A stretch of DNA of 17,489 nt from URNF01 sp045531495 (GTDB taxonomy: Bacteria; Bacillota; Clostridia; Oscillospirales; Acutalibacteraceae): positions 1 through 17,489 of the forward strand of contig JAZSED010000019.1 of NCBI GenBank assembly GCA_045531495.1. Direction: 5' to 3'. The position numbers and the translations under genes were made by a program. Within the stretch, counting starts at the first letter, position 1. Every line of letters begins with the position of its first letter. Positions 1 through 6,976 of this stretch are shown here, in pieces. The notes beneath the pieces were generated by a model that was given only the letters and a program-made list of their open reading frames with translations, made no database searches and had not been told where the DNA came from.

Positions 1-1
1 T

Positions 2-304
2 ATATTTGGGATTTTCGTTTTACTACCTGTGTTTGTGTTTGCAATTTCACCGTTTTATTTCGTTTTTTTTGATGAATGTGTTGAAATTGTTTATAACTTT
101 GGTCAAAGAGAAAAAATTAAATGGAGCGATATAAGAAACATCTCACTAATGGGTAGTTGGATTGGTGCTGGTGGCGGATTGCCGCACTATGTAATTGCCT
201 ATCCTAAAAAAGAAAAAAGACTGTTTTTTGTGGTTGGTGAAATTCAAAAAACAAGAAAAACTAAAAGGTTCATAGAAAAGTATTATAAAAAGAAAGTTGT
301 ATAG
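2..304 (+). CDS. Partial small membrane protein, PH-like/YcxB-like C-terminal part
   Basis: The reading frame is open to the left edge, so this is the 3' part of a gene cut by the window; a GTG at 29 is an internal candidate, not a convincing start. The visible 100 residues begin with a very hydrophobic stretch (about residues 1-24, rich in F, V, I and P), likely the end of a transmembrane segment. A short soluble region follows with alternating beta-like segments (DECVEIVYN, KIKWSDIRNI, HYVIAYPKKEKRLFFVV) and a lysine-rich tail. A membrane anchor followed by a W-x-D-I-xx-I strand is typical of bacterial PH-like (YcxB or YdbT type) domains; I infer that fold but not a function. The gene is visibly AT-richer than the genes from 672 onward and ends about 40 nt before a terminator. 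Confidence 0.55.
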   Translation: MFGIFVLLPVFVFAISPFYFVFFDECVEIVYNFGQREKIKWSDIRNISLMGSWIGAGGGLPHYVIAYPKKEKRLFFVVGEIQKTRKTKRFIEKYYKKKVV

Positions 305-344
305 AAAATCAGGTTTTTAGACCGGTTCCATTTTGAGTGTCGGT

Positions 345-430
345 CCCAAAAATCCCGTTCACGAAAGTGGGCGGGATTTTTACTTGTTACCTTTCCACTA
401 TTCGCTAAATTCGCAATCGGGATTTTTGGG
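345..430 (+). repeat. Element A: three-arm inverted repeat (L, R1, R2)
   Basis: Left arm L (345-357, CCCAAAAATCCCG) pairs locally with R1 in the terminator hairpin. It is also the exact 13-bp reverse complement of R2 (418-430, CGGGATTTTTGGG). Between R1 and R2 are degenerate heptamers (TTCCACT at 393-399, ATTCGCT at 400-406). The same arrangement recurs at 16292 and 16871. Unlike those copies, element A is not followed by the shared promoter module. Its R2 is preceded by CGCAAT, which resembles the CGCATT of the copy at 16936 rather than its own hairpin core. Confidence 0.7.
348..381 (+). terminator. Intrinsic terminator of the left-edge gene (L-R1 hairpin of element A)
   Basis: A 15-bp stem (348-362 with 367-381, two G-U pairs) is closed by a GAAA tetraloop and ends in a run of five T. 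It lies 44 nt after the stop of the left-edge gene. The left arm also has a second, perfect complement further downstream (418-430). Confidence 0.8.
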
Positions 431-515
431 GAAGTAATGGGTAAAAAGAAATTTTAACCCTTTTGATTCTGTTTGATGATAACGATAACGTCAAGGGACA
501 TATTATTGTAAATAA

Positions 516-545
516 TTGTAGTCAGTTGGATACTTACGCTATACT
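516..545 (+). promoter_or_regulatory. Possible sigma-A promoter for the FAD oxidoreductase
   Basis: TTGTAG at 516-521 and TATACT at 540-545 are separated by 18 bp. The -10 is good and the -35 moderate. The inferred transcript would have a leader of roughly 120 nt before the ATG at 672. Confidence 0.45.
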
Positions 546-659
546 GATTGCAACTAATTATTAAGCGCTTTACAACACAATCCAAACGCCTTTATGTATC
601 AAAATAAAATGATAAGCATTTTTGAAAAGCTGGCGGAAACAATAACCCTATGTGAATAC

Positions 660-665
660 GGAGGG
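660..665 (+). promoter_or_regulatory. Ribosome binding site that fixes the start at 672
   Basis: GGAGGG lies 6 nt before the ATG at 672. No comparable site precedes the in-frame ATG at 594, so the shorter protein is preferred. Confidence 0.8.
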
Positions 666-671
666 TTATGT

Positions 672-1967
672 ATGAAATCTATATGGAATGAAAACATTGA
701 ACGCAAACAGTTTGCGTCACTCAAAAAAGATATCAAAACCGACGTGTTAATTATCGGCGGCGGTATAGCGGGCATTTTGTGTGCCTATATGCTCAAGGAG
801 GCAGGTGTTGATTGTGTTTTGGTTGAGGCGGAGCGCATTTGCAACGGTGTGACAGCCAATACAACGGCAAAAATCACGTTACAGCACGGTCTTATTTACG
901 ACAAAATCATAAACAAATACGGCGTTGAAGCGGCGTCGATGTATCTAAAAGCACAGCAGTCAGCTTTGGAACGTTTTGATATATTGTGCCGCGATATGGA
1001 TTGTGATTATAAAAGGCGGGACGCATATGTGTTTTCAAGAGATAATCGCAGAGAAATCGAGAACGAGGTATCTGCATATAATCGCCTTGGCATTGCGGCG
1101 GAGTTTTGCCAAACAGTTGACCTGCCAATAGAAATTGCAGGAGCAGTGCGTGTCAAAAATCAAGCGCAATTTCATCCGTTGAAATTTTGTCTCCCTTTGG
1201 CGGAACGGTTGAATATTTATGAAAACACAAAGATACTCGAGATGTTTGACGGCGGAGCGATAACCGAAAAAGGTACGGTTTTTGCAGAAAAAATCATCGT
1301 GGCAACACATTTTCCTTTTGCCAATAAATATGGTGCCTACTTTTTGAAGATGTATCAACACCGTTCGTATGTGTTGGCGCTGGAAAACGCGCATTTACCT
1401 GACGGTATGTACGTGGCTGCTGATGCGAAGGGATTATCATTCAGAGAATATAACGGTATGCTGTTGCTTGGAGGCGGTAGTCACAGGACAGGTAAAAAAG
1501 GCGGCGCGTGGCAGGAATTGAGAGCATTTGCTAATAAGAAATATCCTAAAAGCCGAGAAATTGCGCACTGGGCGACACAAGATTGTATGACGTTAGACGG
1601 TATCCCGTATATTGGTCCGTACTCTCGCAGGCTGCCTAATGTATATGTGGCGACGGGATATAATAAATGGGGTATGACCTCATCTATGGTGGCGGCAAGG
1701 ATATTGACCGATATGGTACTTGGAAAAGAAAACCCGTATGCGCAGGTGTTTTCACCGTCAAGAAGTCTTTTACACCCGCAACTCGCTGTCAACGCGGTAG
1801 AAACGGCGGTGAATCTTTTAACACCCACAGCACCGAGATGTCCGCATTTGGGCTGTGCGCTGAAATATAATCCTAACGAGCATTCCTGGGATTGTCCGTG
1901 TCACGGGTCAAGATTTACAAAAGACGGAAAACTGATCGAAAATCCTGCCACTGATGATTTACAATAA
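672..1967 (+). CDS. FAD-dependent oxidoreductase with C-terminal Rieske [2Fe-2S] domain (YhfW-like)
   Basis: This predicted 431-aa protein is a cytoplasmic flavoenzyme of the DAO/glycine-oxidase fold fused to a Rieske cluster domain. The N-terminus carries a Rossmann dinucleotide motif (GGGIAG, residues 29-34) followed by a strand ending in V-E-A (51-53), the usual FAD ribose contact. A second FAD-contact block is near residues 325-335 (VYVATGYNKWGM). The C-terminus has both Rieske motifs: C390-P-H392-L-G-C395 and C408-P-C410-H411-G-S. This gives the two Cys and two His cluster ligands, and C395/C410 could form the disulfide seen in bc1-type Rieske proteins. The architecture matches Bacillus YhfW-like proteins, whose substrate is not established. 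The Rieske domain is compact and the protein stops soon after it. The start is chosen from GGAGGG at 660. No terminator is visible before the next promoter at 1992. Confidence 0.9.
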   Translation: MKSIWNENIERKQFASLKKDIKTDVLIIGGGIAGILCAYMLKEAGVDCVLVEAERICNGVTANTTAKITLQHGLIYDKIINKYGVEAASMYLKAQQSALERFDILCRDMDCDYKRRDAYVFSRDNRREIENEVSAYNRLGIAAEFCQTVDLPIEIAGAVRVKNQAQFHPLKFCLPLAERLNIYENTKILEMFDGGAITEKGTVFAEKIIVATHFPFANKYGAYFLKMYQHRSYVLALENAHLPDGMYVAADAKGLSFREYNGMLLLGGGSHRTGKKGGAWQELRAFANKKYPKSREIAHWATQDCMTLDGIPYIGPYSRRLPNVYVATGYNKWGMTSSMVAARILTDMVLGKENPYAQVFSPSRSLLHPQLAVNAVETAVNLLTPTAPRCPHLGCALKYNPNEHSWDCPCHGSRFTKDGKLIENPATDDLQ

Positions 1968-1991
1968 ATAACAAAGAAAGCAGCTGCGCAC

Positions 1992-2020
1992 TTGCACTCT
2001 CACTGTCAATATGGTATACT
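1992..2020 (+). promoter_or_regulatory. Sigma-A promoter for the YwaF-like gene and phosphatase
   Basis: TTGCAC at 1992-1997, a 17-bp spacer, and TATACT at 2015-2020. The -35 box coincides with an in-frame TTG that could be mistaken for the start codon; its promoter role argues for the downstream start at 2061. Confidence 0.7.
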
Positions 2021-2060
2021 GCAAATACCGAAACATTACAGAGCGAGGGGATGTTGCTGC

Positions 2061-2921
2061 TTGAATTTTTGGGGAGAATTTCTCAAAGTGCTTGATGCAC
2101 AAATGCAGGAGCCAGAGATGTATGGGTGGTTTCATCTGCTGTTTTTTACGTTAAGTATTTTTGCGGGTGTGCTGTTTTGCCGATGCAAAAAGGCGGGAGA
2201 AGAGCAGTTTACGCGCCGTTTGCTGATGGTTTCCGCTGCTATAGTATTTGTGCTGGAAATATATAAGCAAATCAACTTTACGTTCAGTTATGACGGTACA
2301 ACCATTACCACTGATTATCAGTGGTACATATTTCCGTTTCAGTTCTGTTCCACACCGATGTATATCAGTTTGATAGCAGGGGTTGTACGACATCGAAAAA
2401 TACACGATGCGCTGTGTGCATATCTTGCAACCTTTGCAACGTTTGCGGGCCTTTGTGTGATGGTGTATCCGCCGCAGGTGTTTATATCCACTATCGGTAT
2501 TAACATTCACTCGATGATATGTCACGGTGCGATGATATCGGTGGGTATCTATTTATTTGCTACGGGATACGTAAAAGCGGAACATAAAACGATAGTAAAA
2601 GCGATTCCTGTTTTTGCGATTTGTGTTGCGGTTGCGATGATACTAAACGAAATAGCCTATTTCAGCGGCTTATTGGAAAACGAAACCTTCAATATGTTCT
2701 TTATCAGCCCGCATTGTGAGCCGTCTTTGCCCGTGTATTCATTGGTGCAGGCGGTTGTGCCGTTTCCGTGGTGTTTGTTGATTTATATTTTCGGCTTCTC
2801 GGCGGCGGCGTACATTATTCTGTTGATATCTATGCTCGTAAAGAAAATTGTTAATAAGCACCACAACAAGTTTCGCGCAGATGCACACGATGAGGATAAG
2901 TCGCTGACAAAGGTAGTATGA
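2061..2921 (+). CDS. YwaF/TMEM164-family integral membrane protein (TIGR02206-like)
   Basis: A polytopic membrane protein of about 286 aa with six to seven hydrophobic segments (approximately residues 22-40, 55-70, 88-110, 118-138, 152-170, 180-200, 230-260) and a charged cytoplasmic-looking tail. The Q-F-C-S-T-P motif (residues 94-99, Cys96) before a membrane helix and the H150...H155-G pair resemble conserved Cys and His positions of the YwaF/TMEM164 family. The human member TMEM164 has been described as a membrane acyltransferase; the bacterial function is not established, so an acyl-transfer role here is inference only. The proposed start is TTG 2061, preceded by GCGAGGGG (2043-2050). GTG 2088, ATG 2103 and ATG 2118 (after AGGAG) are alternatives. 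The phosphatase gene follows after 12 nt, suggesting co-transcription. Confidence 0.75.
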   Translation: MNFWGEFLKVLDAQMQEPEMYGWFHLLFFTLSIFAGVLFCRCKKAGEEQFTRRLLMVSAAIVFVLEIYKQINFTFSYDGTTITTDYQWYIFPFQFCSTPMYISLIAGVVRHRKIHDALCAYLATFATFAGLCVMVYPPQVFISTIGINIHSMICHGAMISVGIYLFATGYVKAEHKTIVKAIPVFAICVAVAMILNEIAYFSGLLENETFNMFFISPHCEPSLPVYSLVQAVVPFPWCLLIYIFGFSAAAYIILLISMLVKKIVNKHHNKFRADAHDEDKSLTKVV

Positions 2922-2933
2922 ACGGAGGAAAAG

Positions 2934-3644
2934 ATGGGCACCTATTTTGTGGTATCCGATATTCATGGACACTATACGCTTTTAAAAGAGGCGCTTGCGA
3001 CGGCGGGCTTTGATGCGGAAAACGAAAATCATATTCTGATTTGTTGCGGTGACTATTTTGACCGAGGCGACGAAAACGTAGAGGTGCTAAAGTTTTTCGA
3101 ACGACTGAAAAACAAGGTGCTTTTGCGCGGGAATCATGAGGATATGCTGTTGAAAATTTTTGAAACAGGGCAGATGAAGCCGCATAATTTTCTTAACGGC
3201 ACCTTGAAAACCATAGAGAACTTTTTCGGAAAATACTGTTTAGACCCGACGGATGATTCTTTGGATTTTGCGGGTAAAACCGGTACACTTGACCGTATTT
3301 GCGACTTTATCAACGAAACCGTTGATTATTTTGAAACGGAAAAATATGTTTTTGTGCATGGCTGGTTACCTGAAAACGCCACCACGCCCGAGGCGCGACA
3401 GAAAGTAAGCAAAGAAGTGTGGGAACGGGCAAGGTGGATAAAATGGACCGATAAATATAACGGTGAGAGACCTCTGGAGGATAAAATTCTTGTGTGCGGT
3501 CACGTGCCGACCTTCTTTGCGTACAGGGTCGACAGCAGACGCGATGCGAGCAATTCCAATCTTTATTACGGAAACGGCTTAATTGCCGTAGATGCGGGTG
3601 CGTTTGATACCAATAGGATAAACGTGCTGGTGCTGGAAGAATAA
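2934..3644 (+). CDS. Calcineurin-like metallophosphatase, PPP/Ap4A-hydrolase type
   Basis: A 236-aa soluble phosphoesterase with the full dinuclear-metal signature in order: D9-I-H11-G-H13, G39-D40-Y-F-D43-R-G45, R65-G-N67-H68-E69, V-H142-G and C-G-H190. The GDxxDRG and RGNHE blocks place it in the PPP-like branch (serine/threonine phosphatases, bis(5'-nucleosyl)-tetraphosphatase ApaH, PrpE) rather than the generic YkoQ-type branch. The substrate could be a phosphoprotein or a dinucleoside polyphosphate; sequence alone does not decide. The ATG is preceded by GGAGG with suitable spacing. It is the second gene after the promoter at 1992 and ends 17 nt before a bidirectional terminator shared with the convergent TraX-like gene. 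Confidence 0.88.
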   Translation: MGTYFVVSDIHGHYTLLKEALATAGFDAENENHILICCGDYFDRGDENVEVLKFFERLKNKVLLRGNHEDMLLKIFETGQMKPHNFLNGTLKTIENFFGKYCLDPTDDSLDFAGKTGTLDRICDFINETVDYFETEKYVFVHGWLPENATTPEARQKVSKEVWERARWIKWTDKYNGERPLEDKILVCGHVPTFFAYRVDSRRDASNSNLYYGNGLIAVDAGAFDTNRINVLVLEE

Positions 3645-3661
3645 AAAACTTGCTGATAAAC

Positions 3662-3692
3662 AAAACCGCCCCACGTAACGTGAGGCGGTTTT
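3662..3692. terminator. Bidirectional terminator between phosphatase and TraX-like genes
   Basis: A 9-bp outer stem (AAAACCGCC with GGCGGTTTT) and a 4-bp inner stem (CACG with CGTG) are separated by a single C/A mismatch and closed by TAA. A and T tracts on both sides suit termination in both directions. Confidence 0.88.
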
Positions 3693-3696
3693 GCTT

Positions 3697-4395
3697 TTAT
3701 ATGAAAAATGTATCAAGAAGATATAAAGCTGCGATATGTGCAGGATAGAATATGTAAAACACATATTTCAATTTTGGTGTACCGCGTTTGTCGTTGTAGA
3801 GAAAGAGCAGCGGAATGGCAAGCAAGGCAAACCACACAAACGGCATCGTTTGATAGGTGAAAAGGCAGTATAGCAATAATCCCGCCGAAAAAGCGGAGGC
3901 TTTTATACGATTGTTGTCAAATACAACAACCGTGGCGGGGAGCAGTACGCCAAAGATATTGTAATCTATATCGAACTTGATGGGGAGTAAGTCTCCCAAA
4001 AAGAAGCAGATAAATACCGTAAGAATAAAAACGGCAAACACAAGAGAAAAGCTGCCGAGCGTACGCTTCTGTTTCAGCCGCAACAGAGAAAAACACAACA
4101 AGACCGCGAGGGAAAAGGTAAGCAGTATGTTTAAAAACAGAAAACGGAAGTTCCCCTTCATCAGCCGTTCGCCGATTTGTACCGCCTGACACACGAGACC
4201 AAGAGAAAACAACTGCAAAAAGTATCGGGTTTTATTGCGGGTGTGTATACACCCTTCACCGATGAGGAAGGCAAACAGCGGCATTGCCAAGCGCCCTATG
4301 TAACGGAAAACCAAATATTGAGGAAATAAAACATATCCTATGTGGTCGATAAGCATAGAAATACAGGCGATGATTTTCAGTTTGTTTCCCGTCAC
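3697..4395 (-). CDS. TraX-like integral membrane protein
   Basis: A 232-aa protein that is hydrophobic over nearly its whole length (about seven to eight segments). It opens with K-L-K-I-I-A-C-I-S-M-L-I-D-H-I-G and continues with R-Y-I-G-R-L-A-M-P-L-F-A-F, which is the conserved N-terminal pattern of the TraX family (PF05857). In F-plasmid TraX the family member N-acetylates pilin. Chromosomal clostridial paralogues have no defined substrate and are best seen as membrane acyltransferase-like proteins, so that role is inferred. The GTG start is supported by a near-perfect ribosome binding site (AAAGGAGGTGA, plus-strand positions 4402-4412) and a strong promoter upstream. It is a single-gene unit convergent with the phosphatase gene. 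Confidence 0.88.
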   Translation of the reverse strand: MTGNKLKIIACISMLIDHIGYVLFPQYLVFRYIGRLAMPLFAFLIGEGCIHTRNKTRYFLQLFSLGLVCQAVQIGERLMKGNFRFLFLNILLTFSLAVLLCFSLLRLKQKRTLGSFSLVFAVFILTVFICFFLGDLLPIKFDIDYNIFGVLLPATVVVFDNNRIKASAFSAGLLLYCLFTYQTMPFVWFALLAIPLLFLYNDKRGTPKLKYVFYIFYPAHIAALYLLDTFFI

Positions 4396-4432
4396 GGTGT
4401 TTCACCTCCTTTGTACAGCTTTTTCGCTGTTT

Positions 4433-4461
4433 ATTATAATCTTACCGCTGTATAAAGTCAA
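4433..4461 (-). promoter_or_regulatory. Strong sigma-A promoter for the TraX-like gene
   Basis: On the minus strand TTGACT (4461-4456), a 17-bp spacer and a perfect TATAAT (4438-4433). Confidence 0.85.
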
Positions 4462-4505
4462 TAGGCGCGCCGTATGTGAAATTAACACTTTTTTCTGTGT
4501 TTGTC

Positions 4506-4534
4506 TTGCTTTTATTTGCAATAAGTAGTATACT
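4506..4534 (+). promoter_or_regulatory. Sigma-A promoter of the hydrolase-to-symporter run
   Basis: TTGCTT at 4506-4511, a 17-bp spacer and TATACT at 4529-4534, 29 nt before the ATG at 4564. It is divergent from the TraX-like promoter. Confidence 0.72.
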
Positions 4535-4563
4535 GAACTAGTATGCTTTGCGAGGTGATATGT

Positions 4564-5190
4564 ATGTTACGCACCGAACATATGGGGGAGGGTTGGCGCT
4601 TCTCTTTTGTGGCGTATGAACCGCAGGAAAAGTCGGGATTATTACCCCTTGTTATTCAACTGCACGGCGCGGGAGAGCGTGGAACCGACCTGTCGTTGAT
4701 GGATGTACATGGATTTTCACACTTGTTGAAAGAAAAGGACTATCCGTGTCTTTTTGTGATGCCGCAGTGTCCTAAGGATACCTTCTGGGCGGCACGTGTG
4801 GAATCTATTATCGCTTTTATACAACAGCTGAAAGAGGTATATCCTGTCGATGAAAACCGTGTGTATTTGACAGGCCTCAGTATGGGCGGCTTCGGTACTT
4901 GGTATACGGCGATGGCACGTCCTGATTTATTTGCGGCAATTGCGCCGATGTGCGGTGGCGGTATGGCCTGGAATGCGCATACGTTGACAATGCCTGTGTG
5001 GGCTTTTCACGGTGTGGATGACCCTTCCGTCTCGGTGAACCAATCGGATGAGATGGTAGAAAGGCTGAAACAGCACGGTCGTACGGTTAAATACACCCGT
5101 ATGGACGGTGTGGCACATAATGTCTGGCAATACGGATATACCGATGAACTGATGCAATGGTTGTTATCCCATAAAAGGGAAAGGGAGTAA
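4564..5190 (+). CDS. Alpha/beta hydrolase, carboxylesterase/prolyl-oligopeptidase-like
   Basis: A compact 208-aa serine hydrolase. The catalytic framework is visible: an oxyanion-hole H34-G-A-G block, the nucleophile elbow G104-L-S106-M-G108-G, an acid at D152 or D153 (FHGVDD) and the catalytic H185 (VAHN). The P-Q-C-P and W-A-F-H-G-V-D-D stretches are typical of the family annotated as phospholipase/carboxylesterase or prolyl-oligopeptidase-like esterase. There is no signal peptide, so it is probably cytoplasmic, and the natural ester substrate is unknown. The start at 4564 follows GAGGTGAT (4552-4559); the in-frame ATG at 4543 lies almost on the expected transcription start and has no ribosome binding site. 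First gene of a tightly packed run, with the next gene 5 nt downstream. Confidence 0.85.
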   Translation: MLRTEHMGEGWRFSFVAYEPQEKSGLLPLVIQLHGAGERGTDLSLMDVHGFSHLLKEKDYPCLFVMPQCPKDTFWAARVESIIAFIQQLKEVYPVDENRVYLTGLSMGGFGTWYTAMARPDLFAAIAPMCGGGMAWNAHTLTMPVWAFHGVDDPSVSVNQSDEMVERLKQHGRTVKYTRMDGVAHNVWQYGYTDELMQWLLSHKRERE

Positions 5191-5195
5191 CCGAT

Positions 5196-5657
5196 ATGGA
5201 AAAATTAAAAGTATATGCTGAAAGCTTTAAACTGAAATTTGAAAGATTTATCACCGGCTGCGACGCTCTTGAAGAAATGGAGTTGTGGGACAAGGAAAAG
5301 AACGGCGAAATGGAAGCGTTTTATGCCGCGGATATGGTGAGCGTTATTATTCGCTTGACCGCTGTAGACGGGAAAATTGTGCACGAAGAAGTGAAATATA
5401 TCAATGATGTGTTCGGTTTTTCGTACACGGTGGAGGAATTGCGCGCTATCTATGCGGATTGTAAGGATGCCATTGAAACCGTGTTTACGGTAGGCCTTGA
5501 AAATGGGTATTCTTATATGAAGCGCATTAACGAAAAATTGGCGCAGGCATATAAGGAATTGATTTTACTGATTTGTGATATTGTCATTGAGAGTGACGGC
5601 GTAATTGCGACTGCGGAAGTGCAAATGGCACAAAAACTGAAAGCGCTTGGTGCGTAA
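5196..5657 (+). CDS. TerB-like / DjlA-N-like small helical protein
   Basis: A 153-aa all-helical acidic protein. It contains two D-G-x-I-x-x-x-E type elements: V-D-G-K-I-V-H-E-E at about residues 57-65 and S-D-G-V-I-A-T-A-E at 133-141. These repeated acidic turns are characteristic of the TerB fold, also found at the N-terminus of DjlA, which is associated with metal binding and, in ter operons, tellurite and stress phenotypes. No other ter genes are visible here, so a tellurite role should not be assumed. The ribosome binding site AAGGGAG is inside the end of the preceding gene, implying coupled expression. Confidence 0.7.
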   Translation: MEKLKVYAESFKLKFERFITGCDALEEMELWDKEKNGEMEAFYAADMVSVIIRLTAVDGKIVHEEVKYINDVFGFSYTVEELRAIYADCKDAIETVFTVGLENGYSYMKRINEKLAQAYKELILLICDIVIESDGVIATAEVQMAQKLKALGA

Positions 5658-5659
5658 AT

Positions 5660-6064
5660 ATGAAAATTATTGTTTGCCTGGACGATAAAAACGGGATGCT
5701 GTTTAATAACAGACGGCAAAGTAGTGACCGCTTTTTGCGTGAACGTATGTTGGCGCTGTCAAAAGACGCCTGCCTGTGGATGAATGCATACTCTGCAAAG
5801 CAGTTTGAGCAGGATGCGGCGGTTATTGTTGACGAAGGCTTTTTAGAAAAAGCAGAGCGGGATGAGTATTGTTTCGTGGAAAACGCAGATGTTTTACCTT
5901 TTGCGGATAAAATAGTGTCGGTTATTGTATACCGTTGGAATACGGTGTATCCTGCGGATGTGCGGTTCCCTGCAGTATTATTGGAGGGAAAGACGCCGAT
6001 CAAAACCGAGGATTTTAAGGGCTATTCTCACACGAAAATCACCGAGGAGATTTACGAATGGTAA
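5660..6064 (+). CDS. Conserved protein of unknown function (134 aa)
   Basis: I do not recognise an established function. The protein starts MKIIVCLDDKNGMLFNNRRQ, is soluble and acidic, and has alternating strand and helix segments. Conserved-looking points are the N-terminal D-D-K-N-G-M-x-F-N-x-R-R-Q-S-x-D block, the central L-W-M-N-A-Y-S-A-K-Q-F and the C-terminal E-I-Y-E-W. From memory, similar short clostridial proteins are sometimes labelled ribonuclease Z, but no metal-binding HxHxDH motif is present, so that label is not supported. It begins 2 nt after the TerB-like stop with only a weak ribosome binding site. Its last 7 nt overlap the start of the secreted nuclease gene, so it is very likely translated in coupling with both neighbours. 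Confidence 0.7.
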   Translation: MKIIVCLDDKNGMLFNNRRQSSDRFLRERMLALSKDACLWMNAYSAKQFEQDAAVIVDEGFLEKAERDEYCFVENADVLPFADKIVSVIVYRWNTVYPADVRFPAVLLEGKTPIKTEDFKGYSHTKITEEIYEW

Positions 6065-6942
6065 AAATGAAAATACAGGTGCTTGTGTGCTTCATAGCGC
6101 TGGTACTGTGTCTGACGGCATGCACTGCTCCGATGCCGCCATCCTCTATGTCCGAGGATGTATATACCGTGGATACGGTCCCCGCCTTTAACGGCAGTCC
6201 GTATATAGCGATAAACGGAAATGAACCGTCCTTTGCATCGGCAGAAATGGCGACTGAAGGGTATGAAATATACGCGCCGTTAGACCTGCTCGGCAGATGC
6301 AGTGTCGCATTGGCGTGCGTTGGGGAAGAAACAATGCCGACAGAGGAACGCGGCAACATCGGCAGCGTAAAACCGTCTGGCTGGCAAACGGTGAAATATG
6401 ATATTGTGGATGGCAAATACCTTTACAATCGTTGCCACCTTATCGGGTATCAGTTGACAGGCGAAAATGCCAATGAACAAAATTTGATAACCGGCACACG
6501 GTATCTTAATATGGAAGGTATGCTGCCGTTTGAAAATATGGTTGCGGATTATGTTAAGGAAACGGGCAACCACGTAATGTATCGTGTTACGCCGATTTAT
6601 GACGGTGTTAATTTGGTCGCGCGCGGTGTACAATTGGAAGCGCGTTCGGTGGAAGATGAAGGTGAAGGCGTGTCCTTTAACGTATATGCCTATAATGCGC
6701 AACCGGGTGTTGTCATCAATTATCTGAATGGGGACAGCGCTCTAGAAAGCGAAAAAACAACGGCTCTTACTACCGCGCAGGAGACAAAGCAATATATCCT
6801 TAATACAAGTTCCAAGAAAATACACCTACCGTCCTGTGGGTCGGTACAGTCTGTAAAAGAGGCCAACAAACGTGTGGTGTATGAGTCGAAAGAATCGTTG
6901 ATTCGACAAGGGTATGAGGCGTGTAAAAGTTGTAATCCGTAA
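6058..6942 (+). CDS. Secreted lipoprotein DNA/RNA non-specific endonuclease with C-terminal Cys/His domain
   Basis: A 294-aa extracellular nuclease anchored by lipid. The N-terminus has a signal peptide with a lipobox L19-T-A-C22. The middle (about residues 70-215) is the NUC1/EndA-type non-specific nuclease domain, with the catalytic block Y-N-R-C-H127-L-I-G-Y in place of the canonical DRGH, followed by N-x-x-N-L-I-T-G-T-R-Y-L-N151, where the Asn would coordinate the catalytic metal. The C-terminus (246-294: YILNTSSKKIHLPSC, then GYEACKSCNP) is a small domain with H256, C260, C289 and C292, the pattern often appended to such nucleases and resembling the Ada-type metal-binding domain. Likely roles are extracellular DNA degradation, nutrient scavenging or DNA uptake. 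The start at 6058 follows GAGGAG at 6044-6049; a second in-frame ATG lies 9 nt later. Confidence 0.9.
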   Translation: MVKMKIQVLVCFIALVLCLTACTAPMPPSSMSEDVYTVDTVPAFNGSPYIAINGNEPSFASAEMATEGYEIYAPLDLLGRCSVALACVGEETMPTEERGNIGSVKPSGWQTVKYDIVDGKYLYNRCHLIGYQLTGENANEQNLITGTRYLNMEGMLPFENMVADYVKETGNHVMYRVTPIYDGVNLVARGVQLEARSVEDEGEGVSFNVYAYNAQPGVVINYLNGDSALESEKTTALTTAQETKQYILNTSSKKIHLPSCGSVQSVKEANKRVVYESKESLIRQGYEACKSCNP

Positions 6943-6976
6943 AGGATAAAATTATAAAAGGGAAAAGGTTACAAAA

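Larger units (their letters stand above)
431..671. other. Intergenic stretch between element A and the FAD oxidoreductase gene
   Basis: The noncoding interval between the left-edge gene and the ATG at 672 is about 370 nt. It holds element A, then AT-rich sequence with a short direct repeat of GATAAC around 477-492, then a possible promoter (516-545) and the ribosome binding site at 660-665. In-frame codons run upstream of 672 to an ATG at 594, but that ATG has no ribosome binding site. I see no RNA gene or riboswitch fold here. Confidence 0.5.

Noticed and set aside
594..671. ATG at 594 as the start of the FAD oxidoreductase
   Set aside because: No ribosome binding site; ATG 672 has GGAGGG at the right distance and gives the usual family N-terminus.
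1992..2060. TTG at 1992 as the start of the YwaF-like gene
   Set aside because: It is the -35 box (TTGCAC) of a promoter with a TATACT -10 at 2015-2020, it has no ribosome binding site, and the added residues are not membrane-protein-like.
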